From NCBI RefSeq assembly GCF_010093025.1, contig NZ_CP048114.1, positions 3,968,001 through 4,032,000 on the forward strand: a stretch of 64,000 nucleotides of DNA, read 5' to 3'. The position numbers were made by a program, and so were the translations under genes. Source of the stretch: Edaphobacter sp. 12200R-103. GTDB lineage: Bacteria; Acidobacteriota; Terriglobia; Terriglobales; Acidobacteriaceae. The first letter of the stretch is position 1; each line of letters starts with the position of its first letter. A model generated the notes under the pieces. The model ran no database searches, had not been told where the DNA came from, and saw only the letters and a program-made list of their open reading frames with translations. Of the stretch, positions 8,642-17,659 are shown one piece after another.

Positions 8642-9112
8642 GTGAGGTGCGTCGTGTATATCCGTTTCGTGATGATGTGGTTGTCCGCTGTTGCATTCAT
8701 CCTGACTGGTCCGGCAGTCCATGCAGAATCGTTTCGCTATGACTACACCTATTACAATCCGGGTATCGGTTATTACAACTTTGTTTATGAGAGCCCCTCG
8801 CTCATCACAACGGACGAGGGCCCTCTTACGCCGTCCAGTTGTACGGCTCTCGGATCGCCGTGCAACCAAGTGGCTATTCTGGCAGCATCAGGCAAGGTCC
8901 AGATATGGGGCGCAAATACTCTTTCAATATCGAATCTGCCAGCATCTTTCTTCCAGGTCGGGTCAAATACGAGTGGTTTTTCCTCCATGTCGATTAGACA
9001 GAACGCGGACGCCAGCCCTGTCCCTGAGCCTTCGTCTCTTGCCCTATTTGGCACAGGCATTGCGGGAGTGGCGATGAAACTCAGACGATCCCGCCGAAGA
9101 TTATTGGTTTAG
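8642..9112 (+). CDS. PEP-CTERM sorted exported protein
   Basis: Up to 156 aa. The frame opens with GTG at 8642; a GTG at 8654 has GAGG at 6 nt distance and is equally plausible. A signal peptide (hydrophobic segment then VHAES, about residues 13-31) is followed by a 95-residue Ser/Thr/Asn-rich domain with two Cys (SSCTALGSPCN). The end is a classic PEP-CTERM signal: VPEPSSLALFGTGIAG (about residues 128-143), a hydrophobic segment, then RRSRRR. Such proteins are processed by an exosortase and are usually linked to extracellular polysaccharide. No exosortase gene is in this window. The stop overlaps the 3' end of the recombinase remnant on the other strand. Confidence 0.8.
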   Translation: MRCVVYIRFVMMWLSAVAFILTGPAVHAESFRYDYTYYNPGIGYYNFVYESPSLITTDEGPLTPSSCTALGSPCNQVAILAASGKVQIWGANTLSISNLPASFFQVGSNTSGFSSMSIRQNADASPVPEPSSLALFGTGIAGVAMKLRRSRRRLLV

Positions 9113-9516
9113 CCACTGCCTTTGCTGCTTGAATCGATCGGTCCGTCGGTTCGTGCAGGCTGCTGCGTTGCCGACAATTGACTCATAGTTCCGGCGAGAT
9201 GCAGGCAAGAAGGTATTCCCCCCATCGGCACTGACACCGCCGGTACCGTTTGCAATACGAATCTCACCTCCGGAGATAACGGCTCCTGTCGGGCCGGCGA
9301 CGAGACCCTCGATTTGGGTGGAAGAGGAACGTAGACGGGCTGACCGGTCTTGGCCTGGTTGAGCAGGAGATTATCGCCATGTAATCGGTGTCGTTCGAGG
9401 ATGACGGCATCACGAGTACGGAGGCCACTCCAGCGCATAAGCAACGTCAGTGTGCGAAGTCGTATCCGAGTGTCTTCGATAGATAGGAACCCGCCACCTA
9501 TATCGTATCGCGCCTG
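9109..9516 (-). pseudogene. Tyrosine recombinase (phage integrase) remnant
   Basis: In the open frame below a TAA at 9517-9519, about 45 residues match the box-I region of tyrosine recombinases: TLTLLMRWSGLRTRDAVILE, containing the catalytic-type Arg of SGLR, then LLLNQAKTGQPVYVPLP with the beta-strand Lys and the conserved VPLP. The frame then becomes proline/serine-rich and unlike the family; box II (HxLRH) and the catalytic Tyr are absent. I read it as a scar of a former mobile element. A tRNA 3' fragment at 14.8 kb fits the same idea. Confidence 0.65.
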
Positions 9517-9639
9517 TTAGGGGCCATCATCTTGATGATTGCGTTGCTGCCGGCGCTCCGCGCCGCTTTCTCAAGCGGCCACCCCTCGGCAGCATCTTGT
9601 TGGTCGGTATGTGCTGCATTACCTTCTCCTTTCTCGTAA

Positions 9640-10046
9640 CGACGCCGGCGTATATGGATCGACTAAGTTTGCCGTCGAAGGCCTAACCGAAGCACTCCAT
9701 GCCGAACTTAAACCGTCGGGTATTCACGTAACCGTTGTCGAACCAAGTTTCTTCGCACCGATTTCATGGATGGTAGCTCTCTGGTCCGCACGGAAACCAG
9801 AATCGATGCACACGAAACAACCGTTGGAAAGACAAGAGACTTCGCAGAGCAGAACAATCACCAACAGCCCGGCGACCCGCGAAGTTGGCGCAGGCAATCC
9901 TTGAACTAACCGCTCTGCCAGATCCACCATTACGCCTGCCGAGCAACTTGCTCAAAACATCGGCGCGAAGGCCGTATGTGCTGTCCATCAATTCGCGGGC
10001 TTCTTGCACCGGCTGGCGTATTCCAACCTCACTGAGAAGTTCTAGC
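9640..10046 (+). pseudogene. Short-chain dehydrogenase/reductase remnant with several frameshifts
   Basis: Pieces of a classical SDR C-terminal half are readable in order but in different frames: the catalytic YGSTKFAVEGLTEALHAEL (YxxxK) and SGIHVTVVEPSFF, then RTDFMDGSSL, then LAQAILELTALPDPPLRLP. The last is the typical SDR C-terminal substrate-lid and PPLRLP segment. Frame changes are needed near 9750 and 9882 and again after about 9940. The Rossmann N-terminal half is missing. It is clearly non-functional as drawn; sequencing error could account for one frameshift but not for the missing half. Confidence 0.7.
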
Positions 10047-10216
10047 ACCGCCCGCTGCGGTCATCAGCTGCGAAAGAGGGCAGCGGTGGAGGTAAACCCA
10101 TCACCCTTCGCGGCATTCGCTTCGCGCACGGATGCTCGCTTAATGAATGGATCGGGGAATGGGAGGAGAGTTGGCGGATGACTTCTCAGGGATATGAGAT
10201 GGCAGGCTGACGTGAG

Positions 10217-10243
10217 AAGACCCGGCTGTTGGCCGGGTCTTTT
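10217..10243. terminator. Terminator hairpin after the 1398-aa secreted protein gene
   Basis: AAGACCCGGC (10217-10226) pairs with GCCGGGTCTT (10232-10241), 5-nt loop. The T-run is better on the plus strand (TTTT), but the position 31 nt beyond the stop of the minus-strand gene suggests it terminates that gene. Confidence 0.65.
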
Positions 10244-10273
10244 CCGTGGGTGGGTTGAGCGGTTGAGGTGAGG

Positions 10274-13200
10274 TTACTGGATGTTGACCTGGATGGGGAT
10301 GGTGCGGCTGAGGGTCCCGCTGGTGGCGCTGACGATGACGATCTTGGTGCCGGTCTCCTGGAAGGAGCTCTTTGAGGAGGAGTTTCCGCCACTGCACCCG
10401 GTAAGTCCGGCGATGCCGGCGAGGGAGAGGATGAGGAGGCAGAGGATTCCGGTGATGTGGCGCGCACCCTCGCGGATGCGAACGAGGGTGAGGAGGGAGA
10501 GGGGCAGGAGGATGAGTCCGGCACCGGGAACCCAGAAAGAGGAGGAGGTAGTGGTGGAGCCTCCGTTGATGGTCATGGAGGCCGTGGCCTGACCGCCGGG
10601 GGTGAGTGTGATCTGGGCGGGGTTGAAGTTGCAGGTCATGCCGACGGGCAGGCCGGAGCAGGAGAGGCTGATGGCTCCGGCGAGTCCTGACATGGAAGTG
10701 AGCTGCAGGGTGATGGGGGAGGAGGTTGCGCCATAGCTGACGTTCATGGTGCTGGCCGAGGCAGAGAGATTGATGTCGGGGGCGGTGGAGTAGACGTTGG
10801 TGGTGGTGGTGTCGAGAGAGGCCTCATAGGGATCGACGCGGGAGTAGAGCGCGGAGATGGTGTGCGAGCCGCTGCCAAGCGAAGAGCTAGGGATGGTGGT
10901 GGAGGCGATGCCCTGGGTGTTGAGGGTGGCGTTGATGGAGCTGCCACCGTCGACGGTGAAGTAGACGCTGCCGGTGGCGACGGGTGTGACGCCCGCCGTG
11001 ACGGTCGCGGTGACGGAGATGTTATCGCCGAGGATGGTGGTGGAGGGTACGGTGAGTTTGGTGGTGGTCGCGGTGGTGGTCTGGGTGGCGCCCAGGGCGG
11101 CACCGGCTTCGGCGGTCGGATAGTCCTGGGCGGGGCAGATGGAGCCGACGCTATTGCCGGAGCGGTTGCTACTGGAGGACATGTTGTTGAAAGATTTTTG
11201 CATGGGACCGTTGGGGGTGACGAACTGGTCGATGGGTAGGTTGAGTCCGGCGTTGGTGAAGAGGTAGTTTGTGAGGTTGGAGTTGGGGACGCCGATAGCG
11301 GTGGAGTCGGTGCCCTTGTAGGAGACTTTGCCGCCGATGACGTACATGTCGATGGAGGTGCTGTTGTTGGTGGTCGAGGCCCGGTCCATGGGGAAGGGGC
11401 TGGAGTTGCCGGCGATGGTGGGGTAGTAGACGTAAGACAGAGCAACGGGGGAACCGAGGCCGTTGAAGGTGTTGTTGTTGTTCATCTGCGGATTGAGGTA
11501 GAAGGAGGAGCACCAGTGCCAATCATCATGGGTATAGTAGACGCCCATGTCGGGGATGTTGCCGCCGCCGCTGGGCGGATTGATCCAGCCCTGGACGCCG
11601 GGGTAGTAGTCGATCATGTATCCCATGGCGGGCATGAGGGCCATGTAGAAGTTGCGTGAGGCGGCGAGCGAGACGGCGCGGATGGCGATCTGCTGTGAGG
11701 CCTGGTTGGGAGCGAAGAAGACGGGGTTGGAAGGGTCGGCGGTCATGGGCCCGATGGTGGAGAGACGTCCCCAGTCGGAGGTGACGGCGTCGGACATGGT
11801 GTCGAAGCCCCCGGCCAGCTGGTCCTGAAGGGAGCCGTTGGCGAGGTCGGAGATGGTGTCCGCGAAGGCGACGAAGGCGCTGGGGAGTGACTTGCTGGTG
11901 GTGGATTTGGTAATGGATCCGCCATCGGCAGAGATGGTCATGGCTCCGCCGATGAGCGAGTTGGCCCCGCCGGCAAGTTTGGTGATGACGTTGAGAGTCG
12001 GTGCGAGAGGCTCGAGTCCAGGAATGACGGAGAGAATGGATGAGCTGCCGGCGATCAACTGGACGATGCTCTGCCAGCTTGTGGTAACAACGGTCTGGGG
12101 GGGCGGAGCTACGAGGTCGGAGCCGAGAACGTTGGCTGCCGCGCCGGTGAGCGCGAGGCCGACGTTGGAGCTGCCGGCGGCGATGACCGATTTGAGATTG
12201 TTGGAGCCCGTGGTGAGGAACTGCAGGGTGTTGGTGAGAAACGTGACCTCGTAGTGAAGCTGTGTCTGGACGGCGTAGAAGTCAGTGTCGGTGAAGACGA
12301 GGGTTTCGCCGTCGGCGACGAAGCTGTTGATGGTGCACTGATTGACCGTATTTCCGTAGCGATCGACGACGGACTGAACGGAGTCGCAGAGGTAGTGGCC
12401 GGAGTAGCCGGTACTTGTCGGGTTCTGGAGGTTGGCGGGATCGAAGGTGTGATAGCTGATGGAGGTGTTGTAGGAGCCGGTGAAGAAGTAGTGGATATCG
12501 TCGAGGTGGGAGTTGGGTGCGATGCCCTGCATGTAATAGAAGGTGAGGAGGTAGTAGCTCATGTATTTATACGCTGCAACCTGTCCTGCAATGGTGTTTG
12601 CCCCGAAGCAGCTGGGGCAGCCGTACTGGGAGAGCAGGGTGGTGGTGCTGCTGGAGGGCCAATCGACGGGCTGCTGAAGGACGGTCTCGGTGAGCTTGAA
12701 CTCGGGACTCTTGAATCCGCCTTTGACCCCGAAGACAGAGACGGGTTCCTGGTTAGTCTGATGGGGCTGGTAGAGGCCGTTGAGATTGCGCTGCATGATG
12801 CCGTGGACGAAGCCGGTTTGGCCTTGAGCTGCGAAGGCGCTGGAAGATTCGACGTCGCCGCCGGCGAGCGGGCCTCCGATGCCAGGGGCGGCGACAAGAG
12901 TGTACGTCGACCCAGGGGTGAAGAGGGATTGGACGATATTGGGCGTGCCGCCGAAGGCCTCAAGTTCGCTGGCGAATTCGTAGAAGCCGTTGGAGGGGAG
13001 GCTGCTGGGTGCGGTGGAAGACCCGTTGACTCCGCCGACGTACCAGAGGCTGTTGTTGGGACCGCCGTAGATGGGTGTTCCGACGCTGACGATGAATGCA
13101 ATTTGCCAGGAGTTGACGCTGCTAAGAGCGAGGGCGAGACCCTGGAGAGACTGCGTGGAGATGGAGGGATCGGAGCTTCCGGTGTTGAAGAATTCGCCTC

Positions 13201-14470
13201 CATCCGGGAAATATTCAGTGGTTCCATCGGCAGAGATGGTTCCAGCTCCCGTGCCGCCTGCCGGAGCCATGTTGTTGCGCGAGAGGATAAGGATCCAGAA
13301 GCCGTTGGTTAATCCCTGGGGGGAGGTGTAGACATTCTGCTGGACGGCGTCGGGGGCAGCGTTGGGGATGGAGATGGAGACCGCACTCTGTCCGGTGGCG
13401 GAGGAGTTGACGATGCCGGGGTCGTTGGGGGAGACGGTGAACTCGACAACGCTGTCGGAGTAGAAGTTGTAGTTTCCGTAGGCGTCTTCCTGGAGTGTGC
13501 CATGGGCGAACTCGGGGATGACCTCGTGACCGTTGCCGGCGGAGTAGTAGCCCTGATAGGCGGTGTACGGTGTGGCTCCGGGAGAGCCCACGGCAAAGAT
13601 CTGGGTCGGATAGTACTGCCCGTCTCCGGGGGTACCCGGGTAGGGGTTGCCACCGATGGCGCTGAGGTCGAGTCCGCCATCGGGGGACTGGCCGGCAATG
13701 TTGCCTACGATGACGAGGTCGTTGTCGGTGAGGGAGGAGAGATAGGTCTTGAGTGCGGCCGAGTTGGCGATGCACATGGGGGAGGATTCAGGGGCGGCGG
13801 TCTTCTCGACGAGGGTCTGGCGGTCGAGAACGATGGTGAGGAAGATGCTGCCGGAGCAGTTATTGGGAGGGGTCGTGTCGGGGTAGTTGGTGCCGTTGAC
13901 GGAGATCCAGGGACTGGAGGTCTGCTCCCAGCCGCCGGGCTGAAAGGTGTTGAAGGCGACGGTGGGGGGAAGAGCCGTTTGATAGACGGCGCCGAGGGTC
14001 TGACCTTTGGCCGTTACGCCGGAAGAGGAGGCAGAGCGAAGCTGCGGAAGGGTGGAGGCTGAGGGAACTGACGCTGAGGAGTTGGCCTCGAAGCGGAGGC
14101 GTCCGGTGATGCCCTGGCCGGCGTCGACGGTGAGGATGTCTTTTTCGGTGCGAAGGCCGTCAGCCTGCGTGAGCGTGGCTGTTTTACAGGTTGCTCCATT
14201 GCAGTCGGCGGCGGAGAAGCGGGAGCTGACATCATTGCCGTTCAGGTGAGCAGAGAACTTTTCAGGCGTTCCGGGGATGCTTACGGTGACGGTTGCGGAG
14301 TCGGCGGAGACGGCTGCGGTGCGGATCTGAACGAGGGCAGGCGCGGCGGCGGTGTCGGCACCGGACTTCACCTGAGCGCTCAGATTGAGGGGAAGGGCAA
14401 GCAGAGCGGCGGTGACGAGAATTTTATGGGCGCAGATTCGGACGAGGCGCATCTTGGCAGGGAGCATCAT
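10274..14470 (-). CDS. Very large secreted Ig-like protein with C-terminal TM-Arg-TM-GC module
   Basis: 1398 aa. The start at 14470 is preceded by GGAGA; the signal peptide ends near LSAQ (about residue 32). The body has no enzyme motif I can name; it is rich in Gly/Ser/Thr/Asn/Tyr and contains a central helical stretch (about 760-900). Near the C-terminus are an Ig-like Big_3-type repeat (TTTATTTKLTVPSTTILGD to YSRVDPYEASL, about 1135-1230) and a DUF-like beta domain ending CNFNPAQITLTPGG. The tail has a hydrophobic helix, the basic loop RIREGAR, a second helix ending GLTGCSGGN and a short beta unit ATSGTLSRTIPIQV. The same tail occurs in the fragment at 15174. GC content and G/T-biased wobble differ from the sugar-acid region. 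It is probably a surface-anchored structural or adhesive protein. Confidence 0.82.
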   Translation of the reverse strand: MMLPAKMRLVRICAHKILVTAALLALPLNLSAQVKSGADTAAAPALVQIRTAAVSADSATVTVSIPGTPEKFSAHLNGNDVSSRFSAADCNGATCKTATLTQADGLRTEKDILTVDAGQGITGRLRFEANSSASVPSASTLPQLRSASSSGVTAKGQTLGAVYQTALPPTVAFNTFQPGGWEQTSSPWISVNGTNYPDTTPPNNCSGSIFLTIVLDRQTLVEKTAAPESSPMCIANSAALKTYLSSLTDNDLVIVGNIAGQSPDGGLDLSAIGGNPYPGTPGDGQYYPTQIFAVGSPGATPYTAYQGYYSAGNGHEVIPEFAHGTLQEDAYGNYNFYSDSVVEFTVSPNDPGIVNSSATGQSAVSISIPNAAPDAVQQNVYTSPQGLTNGFWILILSRNNMAPAGGTGAGTISADGTTEYFPDGGEFFNTGSSDPSISTQSLQGLALALSSVNSWQIAFIVSVGTPIYGGPNNSLWYVGGVNGSSTAPSSLPSNGFYEFASELEAFGGTPNIVQSLFTPGSTYTLVAAPGIGGPLAGGDVESSSAFAAQGQTGFVHGIMQRNLNGLYQPHQTNQEPVSVFGVKGGFKSPEFKLTETVLQQPVDWPSSSTTTLLSQYGCPSCFGANTIAGQVAAYKYMSYYLLTFYYMQGIAPNSHLDDIHYFFTGSYNTSISYHTFDPANLQNPTSTGYSGHYLCDSVQSVVDRYGNTVNQCTINSFVADGETLVFTDTDFYAVQTQLHYEVTFLTNTLQFLTTGSNNLKSVIAAGSSNVGLALTGAAANVLGSDLVAPPPQTVVTTSWQSIVQLIAGSSSILSVIPGLEPLAPTLNVITKLAGGANSLIGGAMTISADGGSITKSTTSKSLPSAFVAFADTISDLANGSLQDQLAGGFDTMSDAVTSDWGRLSTIGPMTADPSNPVFFAPNQASQQIAIRAVSLAASRNFYMALMPAMGYMIDYYPGVQGWINPPSGGGNIPDMGVYYTHDDWHWCSSFYLNPQMNNNNTFNGLGSPVALSYVYYPTIAGNSSPFPMDRASTTNNSTSIDMYVIGGKVSYKGTDSTAIGVPNSNLTNYLFTNAGLNLPIDQFVTPNGPMQKSFNNMSSSSNRSGNSVGSICPAQDYPTAEAGAALGATQTTTATTTKLTVPSTTILGDNISVTATVTAGVTPVATGSVYFTVDGGSSINATLNTQGIASTTIPSSSLGSGSHTISALYSRVDPYEASLDTTTTNVYSTAPDINLSASASTMNVSYGATSSPITLQLTSMSGLAGAISLSCSGLPVGMTCNFNPAQITLTPGGQATASMTINGGSTTTSSSFWVPGAGLILLPLSLLTLVRIREGARHITGILCLLILSLAGIAGLTGCSGGNSSSKSSFQETGTKIVIVSATSGTLSRTIPIQVNIQ

Positions 14471-14585
14471 CTTTGTCTCCAGATCTCAGAGTGTTGGGCC
14501 ACGATTTGGTGTGGATTTTGGAGTAACCGAGATGACTATATGCAGTTTGCGAGCATGGACCCATAGAGGTCCTTACACAAAGCAC

Positions 14586-14600
14586 CGTGTGGTGCTACAT
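14586..14600 (-). promoter_or_regulatory. Second copy of the shared 15-nt leader element
   Basis: Exact copy of the element at 4765-4779, again followed (toward the gene) by a small hairpin, GGACC-N6-GGTCC at about 14557-14572. It lies 116-130 nt upstream of the 1398-aa protein start. Confidence 0.35.
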
Positions 14601-14829
14601 GGCTGAGGCCGGCCCAAATTTGGAGTCGGGCTTCAGTGACCAAACAGAGTTAGTCAGGAACTTCGGGAGTGGAGGCACAATCGATATCGCGAACGTGTCC
14701 AGATGCCTCTTGAATCCCCAAACCAATCATTCTCACTCGTGACCCAACACGAGACTTGAAAGTAAAGTGTGTGGAGTGATCTCGGAGAATCACGCGTGTT
14801 TCCAGCTGGAAGTTATTGATTCTAAAGGA

Positions 14830-14854
14830 TGCCGAGAGACGGGATCGAACCGCC
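14830..14854 (-). other. tRNA 3'-end fragment (T-arm plus acceptor strand), possible attachment-site scar
   Basis: On the minus strand GGCGG-TTCGATC-CCGTC forms a complete 5-bp T-arm with the canonical 7-nt loop. It is followed directly by the acceptor strand TCTCGGC and a discriminator A. The matching 5' acceptor GCCGAGA and a D-arm are not found within the preceding 130 nt, so no whole tRNA is encoded. The acceptor is Leu-like. Tyrosine recombinases commonly integrate into tRNA 3' ends, so this may be an att remnant. Confidence 0.5.
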
Positions 14855-14965
14855 GCCGGCCTTTTCGGGGCCCCTGCCAATGGATCTAAGTGGCTTAGAA
14901 TCAGCGGACGCGATGGATATGAAAGACGTTAGAGCAGCACCTATTTAAAGATTGCACACGCGATC

Positions 14966-15154
14966 TTATCGCGCCACAACACTTGATCGGCTAATGGTAT
15001 TTCCGGCGATGTCGGCAATGGTTGGAGTACTTCGATTTCGCATTCCAAGTTGGCGTTCGATGAATGAATGTCTGCTGCGATGTTTGTGCGATGTTGCGGA
15101 TGGGGCTAAGAGCAGAACTCCGAGCAGGAGCAGGCTATGTCTGAACAGATGCAT
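14966..15154 (-). CDS. Small signal-peptide ORF, possibly the truncated start of a secreted protein
   Basis: 62 codons. A very good ribosome-binding site (AAGGAGA, 7 nt before the ATG at 15154) and a clean signal peptide (MHLFRHSLLLLGVLLLAPSA) argue that this start was real. The rest (His/Arg-rich, no motif) looks like sequence read after a frameshift or deletion. It begins 19 nt after the stop of the Ig-like fragment, so both may be remnants of a former array of secreted-protein genes. Confidence 0.35.
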   Translation of the reverse strand: MHLFRHSLLLLGVLLLAPSATSHKHRSRHSFIERQLGMRNRSTPTIADIAGNTISRSSVVAR

Positions 15155-15173
15155 AATTCTTCTCCTTTTCGGG

Positions 15174-15824
15174 TTACTGGGCGTTCAGATTAACGGTCGA
15201 TGCGTGGGAGATAGTTCCGGAGGAGGCTGTGATGGTCACGGCATAATCACGTGGGCTCTGTATCAGAAAGCCATTGCCGCTGCCGCAGCCCGTCATACCG
15301 ATGCAGAAACAGACCGCAAGCAGGATATACAGAGTGCCCGCCATCTTCTTCGAGGTAGATCGCAGCCTGCGCGCACCGGCAAACGGCAGCAGCAGTATGG
15401 CAAGCACCCATCCCCGGTTCTGCGTCGAAATGCCTGCCGTGGATGAGGGTGCCTGGATCGTCAGCTTCACCTGCTGTGGACCTGCATTCGATGCCACGGT
15501 GTTTGGCGATAGTGTGTAGGTTGCTCCCGTCGGCAGACCGCTCACTGTAAAGGTCACGGGCCCCGGATAGGCGCCGGAGGTTGGCGTAAGGACGTAGGTA
15601 AAGTTCGCCGTTCCTCCGGGAATCACGGTTTGCGAACTCGCTCCGGTAGAGGCGATAGTGAAATCCGTAGAAGCAACCGTGATGCTTACTCCGGAGGACG
15701 TAGTAGAGGCCAGGTAATTTGCGTCGCCACTGAAGGTCGCGGTAACAGCATGAGCGCCCGCACCGAGCGTTGTAGTGAGTCTCAGGTCAGTTCCCCCATC
15801 CAATATCTTTGCTTGCCCAAGGGC
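15174..15824 (-). pseudogene. Truncated Ig-like secreted protein, C-terminal part only
   Basis: The frame is closed upstream by a TGA at 15825-15827 and has only TTG as a possible start (15803), so the N-terminus and signal peptide are missing. What remains is one Big_3-type Ig repeat (about 60 residues, ending TFSGDANYLAST), a second beta domain (DFTIASTGASSQTV to TLSPNTVASNAGP) and a C-terminal module: hydrophobic helix, RRLRSTSKK, second helix ending CIGMTGCGSGN, and a terminal beta unit TITASSGTISHASTV. The module matches the tail of the 1398-aa protein in order and spacing. 15828-15986 holds no recognisable gene. Confidence 0.7.
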
Positions 15825-15986
15825 TCATTTGCTGTCAACGCACCTTTATAAGAGAGGGAGAGGGTTCGACCTTTCGCTGCCTATTTTCAAAAGAAAGGTT
15901 ACCGAGGATGAGGCGCGGCCGATTCTTTCTATCGAGTCTGCGAGCAGTACGGTACCTGGCCAAAGAGGGGCCTCTTCCTCGGCAAG

Positions 15987-16616
15987 CTAAAATGTGAGCT
16001 CGCCGGCACCCTGCGCACCGACATTTTGATTGAGCAAGGACTTATCCCGCTGTTCAATCCGGCGTAAGGCTTCCGCGGGGTTTCTCGCCACCTGCACTAG
16101 CTCCATGTTGGTAGCCCTTACGAATTCCTCCCTCACCGCATGGTCGAGAAATCGCAGCAGGAAGTCATAGTAGCCATCCGTATTGATCAGGACGCAGGGC
16201 TTGGAATGAATATTTAATTGCGCCCAGGTCACAATTTCGAAGAATTCATCAAGCGTGCCGTAGCCGCCGGGCAGCGCGATGAAGGCATCCGACAAAGACG
16301 CCATGAGCGCCTTGCGTTCGTGCATGCTTCCTACCAGATGCAGCTTCGTCAGTCCTCGATGCGCAATCTCGCGATCTTGCAACGCATGGGGAAGTACACC
16401 GATCACCTCTGCCCCACCGGAGATAGCAGCATCAGCAGTCGCGCCCATCAACCCAACGGATGTCCCCCCATAAACCAGGCCCCAGCCGCCACCCGCCATC
16501 TACTGCCCCAGCGATTTCGCTTCGGCGAGATACTTTGGTTTTGCTCCCACGCTTGAACCGCAAAATACGCAGATACGTCCCGCGCTGGCCCGCTTTCTGC
16601 CTGGTAAATGACTCAT
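15987..16616 (-). pseudogene. LOG family (cytokinin-riboside phosphoribohydrolase-type) gene with in-frame amber codon
   Basis: The full-length family frame begins at the ATG at 16616 (AGGA about 9 nt upstream) with the expected ICVFCGSSVGAKPKYLAEA. A single TAG at 16500-16502 interrupts it at codon 39, exactly between SLGQ and MAGGGWGLVYGG; no frameshift is present. Downstream, the signature PGGYGTLDEFFE and the C-terminal helix are intact, and an ATG directly follows the stop. LOG enzymes release the base from nucleoside 5'-monophosphates and need the N-terminal GSS region for nucleotide binding. A truncated product starting at 16499 (170 aa) would lack it. The gene is either recently inactivated, read through, or carries a sequencing error. 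Confidence 0.8.
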
Positions 16617-16732
16617 GGAAATGTCCTGATAGACTTACTGGCTGTTTTTGAGACGATACAGTCGATTTGTTGTGCTTTTTTTTGCCTTCACCTCAATCGA
16701 CAGGTTTGCTGAATTTGAGTATCCGCAGATAC

Positions 16733-17650
16733 TCAGGTCTCCTTCGCGGACGCGGTGAATGTCGCCGCATTCTTCCTGACGAACTCCTGTACGCTCAGCG
16801 GATTTTGCCCGGTTAACGTGAGCACATCCTCCGACATCCGGTCGTAGGCTCCCGCACGGTGCAGATCGGCCATTGTTACCAGGTGATCCACCAGGTGAAC
16901 CGGCAGGCCGCTCTTGAGTAGTCCGTCCCGCCATGGCTCGACAAGAATGTCCTGAAAGGTGATCGTGCGCCCAAGTGCCTTCGAATACTCTTGTGCATAG
17001 AAATGCATGTTTTCAGACTGTGGACCGGTCAGGTGATAAATCTTGCCAATGTGAGGCTGCGGATTGGCAAGCAGCGCGGCGACCACGCGTGCAACGTCTT
17101 CAGCTGCGACCGGCGACGTCTTGCCCTCGCCGAACGGTAGTCTGATCTGATTTGATTTCCTGACTGTCTCCGAAATGAAAATCAGGAAGAGGCCTTCGAG
17201 AAATACTGTCGGTCGCACGTGCACGACCGGTACACCTGACCAGTTTAGCGCCTGCTCGGCGAGCCAGTGCAGCTTGTGTTGCGGGCTCGCGGTGGTTTTC
17301 GTAATGCTCATCTGTGACAGCGTCATTTGTGACATATTGATGAACGCCTTCACGCCATGATGCTTCGCCACCGCCGCGACATTAACGGTCGCCTCCAGAT
17401 AGGAATCCGAAACCGACATGCCGAAGTACATACTTTCGACTCCGGCAATTGCTCGGTGCATCGAATCGAGGTCGAGCAAATCACCGACTACGACCTCTGC
17501 GCCCATATTACGCAACGCCTGCGCACGTTCGTCTTCACCTCGCACCATCGCACGCACCGCTTTGCCTTGCTTCAACAGAAGTTCGGTGACGGTGCGCCCT
17601 ATTGCGCCGACGCGGCCTGCCGCGCCGGTAACCAGAATGGGATTTTCCAT
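16733..17650 (-). CDS. NmrA-like NAD(P)-binding oxidoreductase
   Basis: 305 aa, atypical SDR fold. The dinucleotide-binding motif is VTGAAGRVGAIGRTV (residues 7-21), followed by the NmrA-type layout of RAMVRGEDERA, then EVVVGDLLD and the short YFGMS strand. No YxxxK catalytic pair is present, as usual for NmrA-like proteins that act as NAD(P)(H) sensors or quinone reductases (QOR2-type). The C-terminal region has the expected YHLTGPQSENM and a helical cap. It lies 9 nt downstream of the carboxymuconolactone-decarboxylase gene, so they are probably co-transcribed and controlled by the divergent MocR protein. Confidence 0.85.
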   Translation of the reverse strand: MENPILVTGAAGRVGAIGRTVTELLLKQGKAVRAMVRGEDERAQALRNMGAEVVVGDLLDLDSMHRAIAGVESMYFGMSVSDSYLEATVNVAAVAKHHGVKAFINMSQMTLSQMSITKTTASPQHKLHWLAEQALNWSGVPVVHVRPTVFLEGLFLIFISETVRKSNQIRLPFGEGKTSPVAAEDVARVVAALLANPQPHIGKIYHLTGPQSENMHFYAQEYSKALGRTITFQDILVEPWRDGLLKSGLPVHLVDHLVTMADLHRAGAYDRMSEDVLTLTGQNPLSVQEFVRKNAATFTASAKET

Positions 17651-17659
17651 GTCTTTCTC

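Noticed and set aside
12254..13312. 352-codon plus-strand frame inside the 1398-aa secreted-protein gene
   Set aside because: Low-complexity Gly/Val/Glu/Asp translation typical of a shadow frame of Ser/Pro-rich coding sequence.
14500..14605. Possible cyclic-di-GMP (GEMM) riboswitch in the leader of the large secreted protein
   Set aside because: Short phrases such as CGCAAA and GGTTAC are present, but the conserved helices and tetraloop receptor could not be drawn.
14830..14960. Complete tRNA gene
   Set aside because: Only the T-arm and the 3' acceptor strand are present; no matching 5' acceptor or D-arm upstream.
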